A stretch of DNA of 64,000 nucleotides from Enterobacterales bacterium (GTDB lineage Bacteria; Pseudomonadota; Gammaproteobacteria; Enterobacterales; Enterobacteriaceae): positions 100,288-164,287 of the forward strand of contig JAATFX010000043.1 of the NCBI GenBank assembly GCA_015654925.1. Direction: 5' to 3'. The notes beneath the pieces were generated by a model, which was not told where the DNA came from, searched no databases, and saw nothing but the letters and a program-made list of their open reading frames with translations. A program made the translations under genes and the position numbers. Positions 29,566 to 41,910 of this stretch are shown here, one piece after another. Each line of letters begins with the position of its first letter. The first letter of the stretch is position 1.

Positions 29566-32500
29566 TTATGCCTTTTCCACATTGACCAGGAACGCCTTGT
29601 ACTCCGGCGTCTGACTATTGGCCTCGCCGACGTGCGGCGTCAGGGTATTGGCCAGGAATCCCTTTTTGGTGGTGCCTTCGTAGCCCCAGTGGCAGGGGAT
29701 GCCGATAGTCTCGATCTCATGGCCGTCCACCAGCAGGGTGCGGATACGCTTGGTGACCACGGCCTTGGCTTTGATGTAGCCGCGTTTACTGCTGACCCTG
29801 ACGCTATCGCCGGCCCGGATGCCTTTGCTGGCCGCCAGCCGTTCGCCTATCTCGATAAATTGCTCGGGTTGGGCGATGGCATTGAGGCGGGCGTGTTTGG
29901 TCCAGTGGCGGAACAGTTCGGTTATCGAATAGGTGGTCGCGACATACGGGAAATCGGCGGCGACGCCCAGGCGCAGGCGATCGGCTTCAAATAGCCGCGC
30001 CGCCGGATTAAAGATTACGCCGGGATGCAGCGGGTTGGTGCCGATGGGGGATTCCGCCGGTTCGTAATGTTCGGGGAACGGGCCGTCCACCAGTTTATCG
30101 ATGGCGTAGAAGCGGCCCATGCCTTCCGCCTGCATAATAAACGGGCCGACATCGGCGCCCGGCGCGGCGGTGCCGTAATCAGGAATATCGATGCCTTTCC
30201 ATTTGCTGCCGTCCCAGCGGATCAGCTCGCGCTTCGGGTCCCACGGATTGCCCTGGGCGTCCGCCGAAGCGCGGTTATACAGAATGCGGCGGTTTTGCGG
30301 CCAGGCCCAGGCCCAGCCCAGCGTGCTGCCCAGCCCGGACGGATCGCTATTGTCGCGCCGGGCCATCTGGTTGCCCTGCTCGGTCCAGCTGCCGGCGAAG
30401 ATCCAGCAAAAACTGGCGGTAGAGCCGTCATCGCGCAACTGGGAAAAATCGGCGAGCAGCTGTCCTTTCTTGAGGATCACCGCCCCCTTGTCGTCCAGCA
30501 GGTCCGCCAGGGCGCGGCCGTTGCTTTCCTGCGCCAGTTCTTCCGGCGTCGGATCTTCGGGCACCCGGTAATCCCAGGCCATATTCATCAGCGGCGCCGG
30601 ATTGGCGCCCCCTTCGCGGGCGTACATCTCCCGCAGGCGCAGGAATATGCCCGCCAGGATAACCCCGTCGTTGCGGGCTTCTCCGGGCGGCTCGGCGCCT
30701 TTATGATGCCATTGCAGCCAGCGGCCCGAGTTGACGATGGTGCCGTTCTCCTCGGCAAAGCAGCTGGAGGGCAGGCGGAACACTTCGGTTTGGATGGCCG
30801 CCGGGTCGACATCGTTAAATTCGCCGTGGTGCTGCCAGAAACTGGACGTTTCCGTCGCCAGCGGATCGATAATCACCAGGAACTTGAGCTTCGACAGCGC
30901 CGCGGAAGCCTTGTTTTTATCGGCGAACGCCGCCACCGGGTTAAAGCCCTGGGCTATATAGCCGTTGATTTTGCCTTCGCTCATCATCTGGGTGACATTA
31001 AGCGCGTCATAGCTTTGGTCCCACTTCGGCAACCAGTCGTATCCCCAGCTATTGTCCCGGGTCGCCTGGTCGCCGTAGAAACTTTTCATCAGGCTGACAA
31101 AAAATTTGGGGGTATTCTTCCAGTAGTTCACCTGATCGGGCAGCAATGCTTTAGGCGTGGCCTGCGCCAGGTACGCCTCCAGCGTGGTATGTTTTTCCGA
31201 AGGCAAATCCAGATAACCGGGCAGGCGCAGGGAGAGCAGCCCTAAATCGGTGTAGCCCTGGATATTGGAGTGGCCGCGCAGCGCGTTGACGCCGCCGCCG
31301 GCCATGCCGATATTGCCCAGCAGCAATTGGATCATGCCCGCGCAGCGGATAATCTGCGCGCCGCTGGTATGCTGCGTCCAGCCCAGGGCATACAGGAAGG
31401 TGGCGGTTTTATCCGGCGCGCTGGTTTCCCCCAGGATCTGGCAAATTTGCAGGAACGCCGACTGGGGGGTGCCGCAGATGCGCGATACCATCTCCGGCGT
31501 GTAGCGGCTGACGTGTTGCTTAAGCATATTCCATACGCACCACGGGTCGGTCAGCGTCGGGTCCCGGCGGGCAAAACCGTTTTCATCCAGCTGATAGTGC
31601 CAGGAGGTCTTGTCGTAAGCATGTTTGGCGGCGTCGTAGCCGCTGAACAGCCCCTCTTCAAAGGTGTATTCGGGGCTTACCAGCAGGCTGGCGTTGGTAT
31701 AGGATTTAACATATTCCATCTGCACTTTTTCATGGCTGAGCAGATAGTTGATTACCCCCAGCAGGAACGCGATATCCGCCCCGGCCCGGATAGGGGCGTA
31801 CAGATCGGCCACCGACGCGGTGCGGTTAAAGCGCGGGTCGACCACGATAAGCTTGGCGCCGTTTTTCACTTTGGCTTCCATCGCCCATTTAAAGCCCACC
31901 GGGTGCGCTTCGGCCGGGTTGCCGCCCATGATCATCACCACATTGGCGTTTTTAATATCCACCCAGTTGTTGGTCATGGCGCCGCGCCCGAACGTGGGCG
32001 ACAGGGCCGAGACGGTGGGGGCGTGGCACAGCCTGGCCTGGGTATCGATGGCCAGCATGCCCAGGGCGCGCGCGACGCGCTGGTCCAGCATGCCGGTTTC
32101 GTTGCTCGCGGCCGACGAGCAGAGCATGCCGGTGGTCACCCAGCGGTTGACCGTGACGCCCGCGGCGTTTTTCTCGACGAAATTGGCGTCCCGATCGGTT
32201 TTCATCAGGCGGGCGATACGCTCATAGGCATCCTCCCAGCCGATACGTTGCCACTTATCCGAGCCGGGGGCGCGGTATTCGGGGTATAACAGGCGCTGGT
32301 CGCTGTGAATAAAATCCACTAATCCAGCCCCTTTGGGACATAACGAGCCCCGGCTGACCGGATGATCCGGGTCGCCCTCGATATGGAAAATGGACGAGCG
32401 CGCGTTTTTGGCGCCGTCGCCCAGGCTGTACATCAAGATGCCGCAGCCGACCGAGCAGTAGGTGCAGTTATTACGGGTTTCATGCGAGCGCAATAACTTA

Positions 32501-32613
32501 TATTGCCGGGTTTCGGCCAGCGCGATGTCGGGGGCGAAACCCAGCGCGGCGGCCGTGGTGCCGGCCATTCCGCCCGCGCAAACTTTGAAGAATTGTCTTC
32601 TGGTGAATTGCAT
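29566..32613 (-). CDS. fdoG: Formate dehydrogenase-O major subunit, cysteine variant
   Basis: A 1015-residue molybdopterin-guanine-dinucleotide enzyme that oxidises formate at the periplasmic side. A twin-arginine signal (TRRQFFK, residues 4-10) and a 4Fe-4S motif (CTYCSVGC) open the protein. Alignment with E. coli FdoG is continuous, but where that protein has selenocysteine 196 (TGA) this gene has TGC (codon 32026-32028), reading ARLCHAP. The neighbouring His needed for proton transfer is kept. The frame begins at 32634, but the ATG at 32613 gives the family N-terminus. No internal TGA or SECIS is needed, so activity should be independent of selenium, usually with lower turnover. Confidence 0.95.
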   Translation of the reverse strand: MQFTRRQFFKVCAGGMAGTTAAALGFAPDIALAETRQYKLLRSHETRNNCTYCSVGCGILMYSLGDGAKNARSSIFHIEGDPDHPVSRGSLCPKGAGLVDFIHSDQRLLYPEYRAPGSDKWQRIGWEDAYERIARLMKTDRDANFVEKNAAGVTVNRWVTTGMLCSSAASNETGMLDQRVARALGMLAIDTQARLCHAPTVSALSPTFGRGAMTNNWVDIKNANVVMIMGGNPAEAHPVGFKWAMEAKVKNGAKLIVVDPRFNRTASVADLYAPIRAGADIAFLLGVINYLLSHEKVQMEYVKSYTNASLLVSPEYTFEEGLFSGYDAAKHAYDKTSWHYQLDENGFARRDPTLTDPWCVWNMLKQHVSRYTPEMVSRICGTPQSAFLQICQILGETSAPDKTATFLYALGWTQHTSGAQIIRCAGMIQLLLGNIGMAGGGVNALRGHSNIQGYTDLGLLSLRLPGYLDLPSEKHTTLEAYLAQATPKALLPDQVNYWKNTPKFFVSLMKSFYGDQATRDNSWGYDWLPKWDQSYDALNVTQMMSEGKINGYIAQGFNPVAAFADKNKASAALSKLKFLVIIDPLATETSSFWQHHGEFNDVDPAAIQTEVFRLPSSCFAEENGTIVNSGRWLQWHHKGAEPPGEARNDGVILAGIFLRLREMYAREGGANPAPLMNMAWDYRVPEDPTPEELAQESNGRALADLLDDKGAVILKKGQLLADFSQLRDDGSTASFCWIFAGSWTEQGNQMARRDNSDPSGLGSTLGWAWAWPQNRRILYNRASADAQGNPWDPKRELIRWDGSKWKGIDIPDYGTAAPGADVGPFIMQAEGMGRFYAIDKLVDGPFPEHYEPAESPIGTNPLHPGVIFNPAARLFEADRLRLGVAADFPYVATTYSITELFRHWTKHARLNAIAQPEQFIEIGERLAASKGIRAGDSVRVSSKRGYIKAKAVVTKRIRTLLVDGHEIETIGIPCHWGYEGTTKKGFLANTLTPHVGEANSQTPEYKAFLVNVEKA

Positions 32614-32757
32614 GGAAACTCCTGAATACGACATCGGTCACATAATTTACGTATTTTCAACCGGCGGCCGCGATAAAGGGGCTGGCCGGGCTAGCTATTA
32701 TTTTCATTGAGGCAGGACGTGATTTTGCCTATGCCTTGTTGTTAGTATGGGTATTAT

Positions 32758-32816
32758 CAATTAATTTTTTCGGGTTGCAAATGTTTTTCACATTTGTTAA
32801 ATGAAAAAATTAATTG
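32758..32816. repeat. Nested inverted repeat upstream of fdoG
   Basis: Outer arms of 14 bp are perfectly complementary (CAATTAATTTTTTC at 32758-32771 and 32803-32816). Inside the 31-base loop lies a second 6-bp inverted repeat (CAAATG 32778-32783, CATTTG 32791-32796). It is centred about 170 bp before the fdoG start. It could be a regulator site, a cruciform or, on the plus strand, an AT-rich terminator; function unknown. Confidence 0.7.
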
Positions 32817-33503
32817 TTATAGGTGAAAAAAGGAAAAGTGTTATTGATTAAAATAAGGTTCATATCTTTTCCCTAAAAACTGCGAGGCACTTCATAAAAA
32901 AATAATTTCACGACGTTATTAATTGATCCCCGCCCGACGGATTAATAGATTCAGCCTATAGCGCTTACCGGCAAGAAGGCGCGTGAAAGCATAAAAAGCG
33001 TTGTAAAATTAGTTATATGACGCTTTTCCGGTATGCGCTGTTTTAGCGAGTAATTAATTGGAGATGTAGGTTAGCAATAATTTAAGTAAGCCATCATCAC
33101 GGCCGATAATAATTATTGCGCCTAATTCTGAATATTATTAATGGCGCAATGGCTTCGCCGTATTTATTATTTCCCGGCGCCGTTCTATACGTTAAAGCTG
33201 GCTGAAGCAGCATTTTTGTGGTTTTCATCCCGCCCGTTTGGTTAAAATTACGCAGTAATGATTTATCCGCTAAATAACCGATGACCGGTCATTTAAACCA
33301 ATAAGTAAGGTATTTATCTCTAGTGAGCGGTGGAGAAATATTGTCGTTATTAAGCCAGCGGTGGAATATTCCGGCCGGGGGAAATGTGGCGAAAAGAACC
33401 CGGAGTTATTGATTAACCTTCTCATCAAGACGGCGGCTTGACGCGCACACCCCATGGGCCATGCCGCAAAGCAAACGATACCGGAGGATTTTTACGTTAA
33501 AAA

Positions 33504-33519
33504 AGTGATATTGATCACA
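33504..33519. promoter_or_regulatory. CRP-like binding site upstream of ascF
   Basis: The sequence AGTGATATTGATCACA has the GTGA-N6-TCAC core of the CRP consensus, differing from the ideal 16-mer at one outer base. It lies about 220 bp before the ascF start, in a region otherwise free of genes. CRP control of a beta-glucoside PTS operon is expected from other enterobacteria. Distance to the start is large, so a promoter near 33550-33650 would be needed. Confidence 0.55.
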
Positions 33520-33734
33520 TTAAAAATGTATGTAATGTTAATTATTAGCATAATTATTGTGATCATATCCGCATTTCTTATCTCCTTATTCGCGCCGGTA
33601 TTGTTCGCGGCGGCGCTTATACACAGAATGTTACTTCTCCCACGTTACCCGTAACATCTGGCGCCCTCAAGCAATGCCGCGGGTAAACGACGCCGTTAAG
33701 CCGGCACTAAAACATTGAGATAGGAAAACGATAA

Positions 33735-36688
<2,954 letters not shown>

Positions 36689-36825
36689 CCCGCGCGGGGC
36701 GGCCCGGTGCCGGATCGCCCCCGAAAATAAAGCTATAAAATCAAGACCTCAATCGCGTTATAGGTCTCCCGCCCGGGTAATCGGCGCTATAAAAGCAGTT
36801 CTTTCATCTGCCGGAGTGGCCAATA

Positions 36826-37920
36826 ATGAGATGGTTGTATGCAATGCTTATCCCGCTTTCCCTATGCGTGATTCCCTTAGGCGCGGTGGCGCAAATCGAC
36901 GCGGCCACGGTGGGATTCAATCAGTCCGTACTTCCGGCCAAGGCCGGTTATCCTGCCATCGACATGGCGGTCTGGTACCCCGCGCACGGCGAAGGCACGC
37001 CGCGGGTGGTGGGGGATAATGCGGTATTTGTCGGGATGACCGTGGCGGTGGGCGCCCGGCCACGTCCCGGACGACATCCGCTGGCGGTGATTTCCCACGG
37101 CTTTGGCGGTAACTGGCGTAACCAGCTCTGGCTGGCCGGCGAACTGGCCCGCCAGGGCTATATCGTCGCCGCCCCGAACCATCCCGGCACTACCACCGAC
37201 AATCGCGACCCGGAGCTGGCCGCGCAATTATGGCGAAGGCCGGGGGATATCAGTCGGGTTATCGACGCGATCACTACCCGGCCGGGTAGTTTTGGCGCGG
37301 TGGCGGTAAATAAAATTGCAGTAATCGGACATTCGATGGGGGGGTGGACGGCACTGGAACTTGCCGGGGCGCGTTTCGACGCCGGCTTATTCGCGCAAGA
37401 TTGCCGGTTACACCCGATTCTGGCTTCCTGCCGGGTTTATCAGCAAATCGCCGCCGGCGGCTCCGCGACGCTAACGCAGCGGTTGGCCATGGATTGGCGA
37501 GATAAGCGGGTAGGGGCGATCGTGACGCTGGATTCAGGCTTAACCCGCGGGTTCAGCGCCACCAGCCTGGGCGGCATTACGCTACCGGTGCTGATCATCG
37601 CTGCCGGCGCGCCGTCGGCGGACCTCCCTGCCGCTTTGGAATCCCATGCCTTGGCGCAGCGGCTGCCGGCGGCAACCACCCGCTACGTGGAAATCAGCGA
37701 TGCCACGCATTTCAGTTTTATGTCGGTGTGCAAACCCGGCGGCGAGGACATGATTGAGCGTGAAGAACCGGGCGAAGGCATAATCTGCCGCGATGGCGGC
37801 ACGCGTTATTCCGGGCTTCCGTCCGACTCCCCATCCGGGCCGGTAATACGTAACCGGCAGACCATTCACCAGCAAACGGCTACGCTTATCCGGGATTTTC
37901 TGGCTGGGGTATGGCGCTGA
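36826..37920 (+). CDS. Secreted alpha/beta hydrolase (dienelactone hydrolase / PAF-acetylhydrolase-like)
   Basis: A 364-residue protein with a signal peptide (about residues 1-22, ending GAVA) and an alpha/beta-hydrolase fold. The oxyanion strand VISHGFGGN and the nucleophile elbow GHSMGG (Ser170) are present, and DATHFSF near residue 285 probably holds the catalytic His. It resembles the Ser-hydrolase group annotated as platelet-activating-factor acetylhydrolase isoform II. Substrate unknown, probably an ester in the periplasm. Its 3' end overlaps the convergent AraC gene by 35 bp. Confidence 0.82.
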   Translation: MRWLYAMLIPLSLCVIPLGAVAQIDAATVGFNQSVLPAKAGYPAIDMAVWYPAHGEGTPRVVGDNAVFVGMTVAVGARPRPGRHPLAVISHGFGGNWRNQLWLAGELARQGYIVAAPNHPGTTTDNRDPELAAQLWRRPGDISRVIDAITTRPGSFGAVAVNKIAVIGHSMGGWTALELAGARFDAGLFAQDCRLHPILASCRVYQQIAAGGSATLTQRLAMDWRDKRVGAIVTLDSGLTRGFSATSLGGITLPVLIIAAGAPSADLPAALESHALAQRLPAATTRYVEISDATHFSFMSVCKPGGEDMIEREEPGEGIICRDGGTRYSGLPSDSPSGPVIRNRQTIHQQTATLIRDFLAGVWR

Positions 37921-38995
37921 TATCCGGTGGCTGGCCGGGTTGAACCCGCGTTCTGACGGTGTTACGGTATTCGCTGGGATTGACGCCGGTCACCCGGCGA
38001 AATTCGCGGTTAAAGTTGGATTTTGTCTGGAAGCCGCTGGCGAACATGATATCGGTAATCCTGCCGTCGGTGGTGCCGAGCAGCCTGGCCGCTTCGTTAA
38101 TGCGATACTCGTTGACGATCTGGGAAATATTGCGGCCGTGCACCAGATTGATCGCCGCCGACAGTTGGCGCACCGGCAGACCCAGGCGTCTGGCCAGCGT
38201 GATGATGTCCAGATCGGGGATGGCGAACAGCCGCTCTTCGCGCATCAACCGATCGAAGCGCCCGGCCCGTTGCAAATCATCGGCATCCGGGGTCGGGCCT
38301 GGCACCGCGGCGTTCCCGCTGGGGGCGGTTATTTCTGGCGCGCCAACGCCGGCGCGGGTTATGACGGCGGCTAGAGCCAGCAATAACAGCAGATTGGCGC
38401 AGGCCACCAGGTAAACCGCATGTTTGCCCTGGCCCAGGGCAAAATCCAGCGCCACCAGGGCATCCAGCGATCCGCACAGCAGCAGAATGCCGCCCGCGGC
38501 CGCTTGTTGCCCGATTGCGCCGTCCGCGGACCGTCCCTTGCGCAACGCGGGATGCCGCAGCCAGGGAAACAGCAGAGCCAGGCCGTAACCCAGATAGATG
38601 GCCCATAGGGTTATATCCAGCAGCGGCCAGGGCAGCGCGTTGCCGCCGATCATTACCACGCCAACCATGGCGGGGGGTAACAGATGCACATAATGCGCAT
38701 AATTAAAGCCGGGCAATGCGCGGGTATTAGCGCGGCCCGGCTGGAAGCAGCGCCAGCAGATAACGGGCAGCAGGGAGGCCGCCAGAGGCTGGCAGTGCGC
38801 CGCCAGCGCTTCGCCGCCGCGCCAGCGCAATCCCACCAGCAGCGTGCAGAGGGCGCAGGCGGCAATAAATACCAGGACCCGGCGCACGTCGCTAAGGTTG
38901 CGCCGGTGCCGGAGACCCAAGCGGATCCCCAGCAGGGCCAGCAGTAAGGTATTGATAAACGGTACGGACAGTTCGGGCATCGGCGGCGGCTTCAT
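37886..38995 (-). CDS. Membrane-anchored AraC-family transcriptional regulator
   Basis: A 369-residue protein. The first 225 residues hold about seven hydrophobic helices; the rest is an AraC-type double helix-turn-helix (about 260-345), ending with the conserved IMFASGFQTKSNFNREFRRVTGVNPSEYR. Such membrane AraC proteins sense signals within the bilayer. It overlaps the 3' end of the secreted hydrolase gene by 35 bp in convergent orientation, so the two could affect each other by antisense transcription. Target genes unknown; the hydrolase is the natural candidate. Confidence 0.85.
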   Translation of the reverse strand: MKPPPMPELSVPFINTLLLALLGIRLGLRHRRNLSDVRRVLVFIAACALCTLLVGLRWRGGEALAAHCQPLAASLLPVICWRCFQPGRANTRALPGFNYAHYVHLLPPAMVGVVMIGGNALPWPLLDITLWAIYLGYGLALLFPWLRHPALRKGRSADGAIGQQAAAGGILLLCGSLDALVALDFALGQGKHAVYLVACANLLLLLALAAVITRAGVGAPEITAPSGNAAVPGPTPDADDLQRAGRFDRLMREERLFAIPDLDIITLARRLGLPVRQLSAAINLVHGRNISQIVNEYRINEAARLLGTTDGRITDIMFASGFQTKSNFNREFRRVTGVNPSEYRNTVRTRVQPGQPPDISAIPQPENPG

Positions 38996-39118
38996 TCGGC
39001 ATCATGATAATAGGGACTATACCCGGTGACAGCAGCATAATTAAAGTCCGGCCTGTTGTCACGCCGGGCGCCCCCATTGCCCATGACTTTAAACATGCTA
39101 GCTATAAGGACCACATTA

Positions 39119-39997
39119 ATGAATACGCTTCCCGTCGTCGCGGTGCTTGGATTAGGCGCCATGGGTCATGCTTTCGCGGCCAATCTGCTTAAAAAAGGTT
39201 TTACCGTCCGGGGGTGGAACCGCACCCGCCGGCGGGGCGAAGACCTGGCCGCGGCCGGTTTGATGTTGTGCGATACCCCTAATGAAGCGGTAACCGGCGC
39301 CGCGGTGGTGCTGGTGATGCTGCCCGATGCCGCCGTTACCGAGGCGGTGATAACCGGCCCGCAGGGCATTGTGCCGGCGCTGGACCGCGGGGCGATCATT
39401 GCGCAAATGGGCACCATCGGACTGGACGCCACCGACCGGCTGGCCGGGGCCATCACCGCCGCCCGCGCCGATATCGTGTTTTTGGACGCGCCGGTTTCCG
39501 GCACCAAGGCCCCGGCCGAAAACGCGCTGATTACGGTGCTGGCCAGCGGCGATCGGTCCCGCGCCGCCGCCATCGAGCCGGTGTTCGGCGCCATTGCCAA
39601 AGGCACTAAATGGTTTGGCGGGGCCGGCGGCGGTTCGCGCATGAAGCTGGTGGTCAACGCCTGGCTGATTTCAATGGTGCAGGGCATGTCCGAAAGCGTT
39701 CAGCTGGCTCAGGAGTTGGGCTTTTCTCCCGCCGATTTCTGGGACGTGCTGGACGGCGGCCCGCTGGCGGCCCCGTATGTGAAAAACAAGCTGGAGATGA
39801 TTAAAGCGGATAATTATGAGCCGCAGATGCAGCTCGCGCTGGCCCTGAAGGACGCCAATCTGGCTCTTGACGCCGCCGGCACCAGCCAAATGCCGGGACT
39901 GCGCGCCATCGCCGACATCTGGCGGCGCGCCGTGGACGCCGGCCTCGGCGAGCAGGATATCGCCGTGGTGTATCGTTATTTGAGCCGCGGGAAATAG
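39119..39997 (+). CDS. NAD(P)-dependent beta-hydroxyacid dehydrogenase family protein
   Basis: A 292-residue 3-hydroxyisobutyrate-dehydrogenase-like oxidoreductase. The Rossmann loop GLGAMG is at residues 11-16, the substrate motif DAPVSGTK at 123-130, and the catalytic Lys176 in GGGSRMKLVVN. The ATG at 39119 has AAGGA 8 bp upstream. Family members reduce semialdehydes or imines or oxidise beta-hydroxyacids; the substrate cannot be chosen. It is transcribed alone and converges on the truncated SDR remnant. Confidence 0.87.
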   Translation: MNTLPVVAVLGLGAMGHAFAANLLKKGFTVRGWNRTRRRGEDLAAAGLMLCDTPNEAVTGAAVVLVMLPDAAVTEAVITGPQGIVPALDRGAIIAQMGTIGLDATDRLAGAITAARADIVFLDAPVSGTKAPAENALITVLASGDRSRAAAIEPVFGAIAKGTKWFGGAGGGSRMKLVVNAWLISMVQGMSESVQLAQELGFSPADFWDVLDGGPLAAPYVKNKLEMIKADNYEPQMQLALALKDANLALDAAGTSQMPGLRAIADIWRRAVDAGLGEQDIAVVYRYLSRGK

Positions 39998-40012
39998 CCG
40001 CCGCGATCCTCC

Positions 40013-40726
40013 TCAGGCGGTCGGGATCGTCCCGCCATCGATAATGTATTCGGTGCCGGTAATGGCGCCGGCCCGATCCGACACCAGGAACCCGATCAAA
40101 TCGGCCACTTCCGCCGGTTTGGCCGGCCGTCCCAGGGGGATGCCGCCCAGCGCGTCCATAATGATTTTCTTGCCCCCGGCGTAATCGGTGCCCGCCTGGG
40201 TCGCCAGCCGCTGCGCCATGGCGACCGCGGCTTCGGTTTCCACCCAGCCGGGGGACACCCGTACTACCCGTATCCCCTGGCCGGCGACTTCTTTGGACAG
40301 GCTTTTACTGTAGGTGGACAGCGCCGCTTTGGCCGCGGCATAGGCCGTGGTGGATTCCGGCAGCGGCAGATCGTGCTGGATGGAGGTAACGTGGATAATC
40401 ACCCCGCGGCCTTGGGCGATCATCGCCGGCAATAACGCCCGGTCGAGCCGTACCGCCGCCAGCAGATTAAGATTGATTTCCTGCTGCCAGATATCGTCAT
40501 CAAGCACCGCGAATCCGCCCCCGGGCGCCGACGATCCCCCCAATACGTTAACAATGATATCCACGCCGCCGAGCTGCCGTTGCGCCGCCTGCGCCGCTTC
40601 GGCGCAGCCCCGGGCCGTGGTCATATCGGCCGGGACATAACGCACTCCGTCCAGGGGGGCAGCGGGGGCCGCGCGGGCGCCGCTATAATCCGCCGGCGCC
40701 GGCGGCCATGCGCCGCTCGTGTTCAA
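40013..40726 (-). pseudogene. 5'-truncated short-chain dehydrogenase/reductase
   Basis: The remaining 225 or so residues match the C-terminal four fifths of a classical [13 protein letters not shown], the catalytic [13 protein letters not shown] and the ending [14 protein letters not shown]. The first 35-40 residues with the TGxxxGIG cofactor loop are missing. SDR-like sequence starts at about 40687, precisely where the ada stop lies (40683), and the frame upstream is only the out-of-frame 3' end of ada with a poor TTG start. A deletion joining ada to this gene is the simplest reading. It cannot bind NAD(P) normally and is probably non-functional. Confidence 0.8.
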
Positions 40727-41750
40727 TCAGCCATTGTTTACGCCATAACCCGCCGCCGTAGCCCGTAAGGGAACCGTCGGCGCCAATCACCCGGTGGCAG
40801 GGGATCAGGATGGCAATCTGGTTGGCGCCGTTGGCCCGGGCCACCGCCCGCGACGCGGTAGGCCGGCCTATCGCCGCGCCGATGGCCGAATAGCTGCGCA
40901 CCTCGCCGGAGGGAATGGCCCTGAGCGCTTCCCAGACGCCGCGGGTAAATGCCGATCCGAATTCGGCCAGCGGCGTGGTGAAATGTTGCCGCCGGCCGGC
41001 AAAATAGTCGCGCAATTCCCCCTCCACCCGATCGATGGGCGCCGCGCGGCCCATGATGATTTCCGATGCGGTGGCGTTTTTCAGGCGGGTCAGCTCGGCG
41101 GGCAGGGCCTTGCGGTCAAAAAATTCCAGCAGGCATAACGCATGGCCGTCGGCCACCGCCAGCATCGATCCAATGGGGGTATCCAGCCAGTCGGCGCGCA
41201 GGAACCGGTGCGATCTGGCCTGGCTGGGGTTGATGCCGATATGCCGGGCGATGGCCTCGCGAAACCCGCTGCCGGATTCATAATGGGCTTCCAGCTGCGC
41301 ATCGATGATTTTCGCCCCGCCGGTCAGGACCTCCAGCCCCTTGCCCAATCTGCGCATCCGCGCCATATCCAGGAAAGTGATGCCGAAGCGGCGCTTGAAC
41401 AGGCGGCGCACGGTAGAAGGGTCGTATTGCATCCCGACCAGCGTCTCTTCCGACCAGCGCTTATCCGGATCGTTATCCAGGGCGGCCAGCAGGGTGACGA
41501 TCGTCGGGTCTTTTTCTCCGGTGGGCAATAGCGGATGGCAGCGTTTGCAGGGCCGGAAGCCCGCCGAAAGCGCGTCGGCGATGGAAGGGAAAAACACGCT
41601 GTGCTCGCGTTTGGGTTTGCGCGCGCCGCACGTCAGGCGGCAAAATACGCCGGTGCTGGTCACGCCTACGAAAGCGAAACCGTCATAGGCCGGGTCGCGG
41701 GCGAGTAAAGCGTGGTACAGCGTTTCGTCATCGGGTAGATCAAACAGCAT
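40683..41750 (-). CDS. ada: Ada: methylphosphotriester/O6-methylguanine-DNA methyltransferase and regulator
   Basis: A 355-residue bifunctional DNA repair protein and transcription activator. The N-terminal zinc domain has Cys37, Cys41, Cys68 and Cys71 (GVFCRLTC and CKRC), the first being the methyl acceptor. An AraC-type DNA-binding part follows (about 85-185), then the O6-methylguanine methyltransferase domain with the acceptor Cys318 in IPCHRVIG. All key residues are present, so it should both repair alkylated DNA and induce the adaptive response. alkB is not adjacent. Its 3' end abuts a truncated SDR. Confidence 0.95.
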   Translation of the reverse strand: MLFDLPDDETLYHALLARDPAYDGFAFVGVTSTGVFCRLTCGARKPKREHSVFFPSIADALSAGFRPCKRCHPLLPTGEKDPTIVTLLAALDNDPDKRWSEETLVGMQYDPSTVRRLFKRRFGITFLDMARMRRLGKGLEVLTGGAKIIDAQLEAHYESGSGFREAIARHIGINPSQARSHRFLRADWLDTPIGSMLAVADGHALCLLEFFDRKALPAELTRLKNATASEIIMGRAAPIDRVEGELRDYFAGRRQHFTTPLAEFGSAFTRGVWEALRAIPSGEVRSYSAIGAAIGRPTASRAVARANGANQIAILIPCHRVIGADGSLTGYGGGLWRKQWLIEHERRMAAGAGGL

Positions 41751-41910
41751 GGATGCGCTCGCTTATGGTGGGGACCGGCCTACAGAATAAGCGTTTTTCG
41801 AGCCGGGGCGCGACGAAATTCGGGCAGCCATTTTTTACCGCGTCATGCATCGCCTGGACGGCTGAATTCCAGACCGCACGCTGGCCCTGGCAAATATGGC
41901 GCGCCCGCCG

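Larger units (their letters stand above)
32614..33734. other. Large AT-rich intergenic region between fdoG and ascF
   Basis: About 1.1 kb between divergent operons, much richer in A and T than the genes. It holds a nested inverted repeat (32758-32816), a perfect 8-bp inverted repeat (33115-33122 with 33143-33150), and a CRP-like site (33504-33519). An open frame at 33454-33654 codes for a 66-residue hydrophobic peptide, but I do not trust it as a gene. Promoters for both operons must be here; no BglG-type antiterminator sequence was recognised. Confidence 0.6.

Noticed and set aside
29566..32613. Search for an in-frame TGA selenocysteine codon in fdoG
   Set aside because: The frame is open throughout and the Sec position is a TGC cysteine codon.
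33270..33455. 61-codon leftward frame upstream of ascF
   Set aside because: No ribosome binding site and no resemblance to a protein; lies in AT-rich regulatory DNA.
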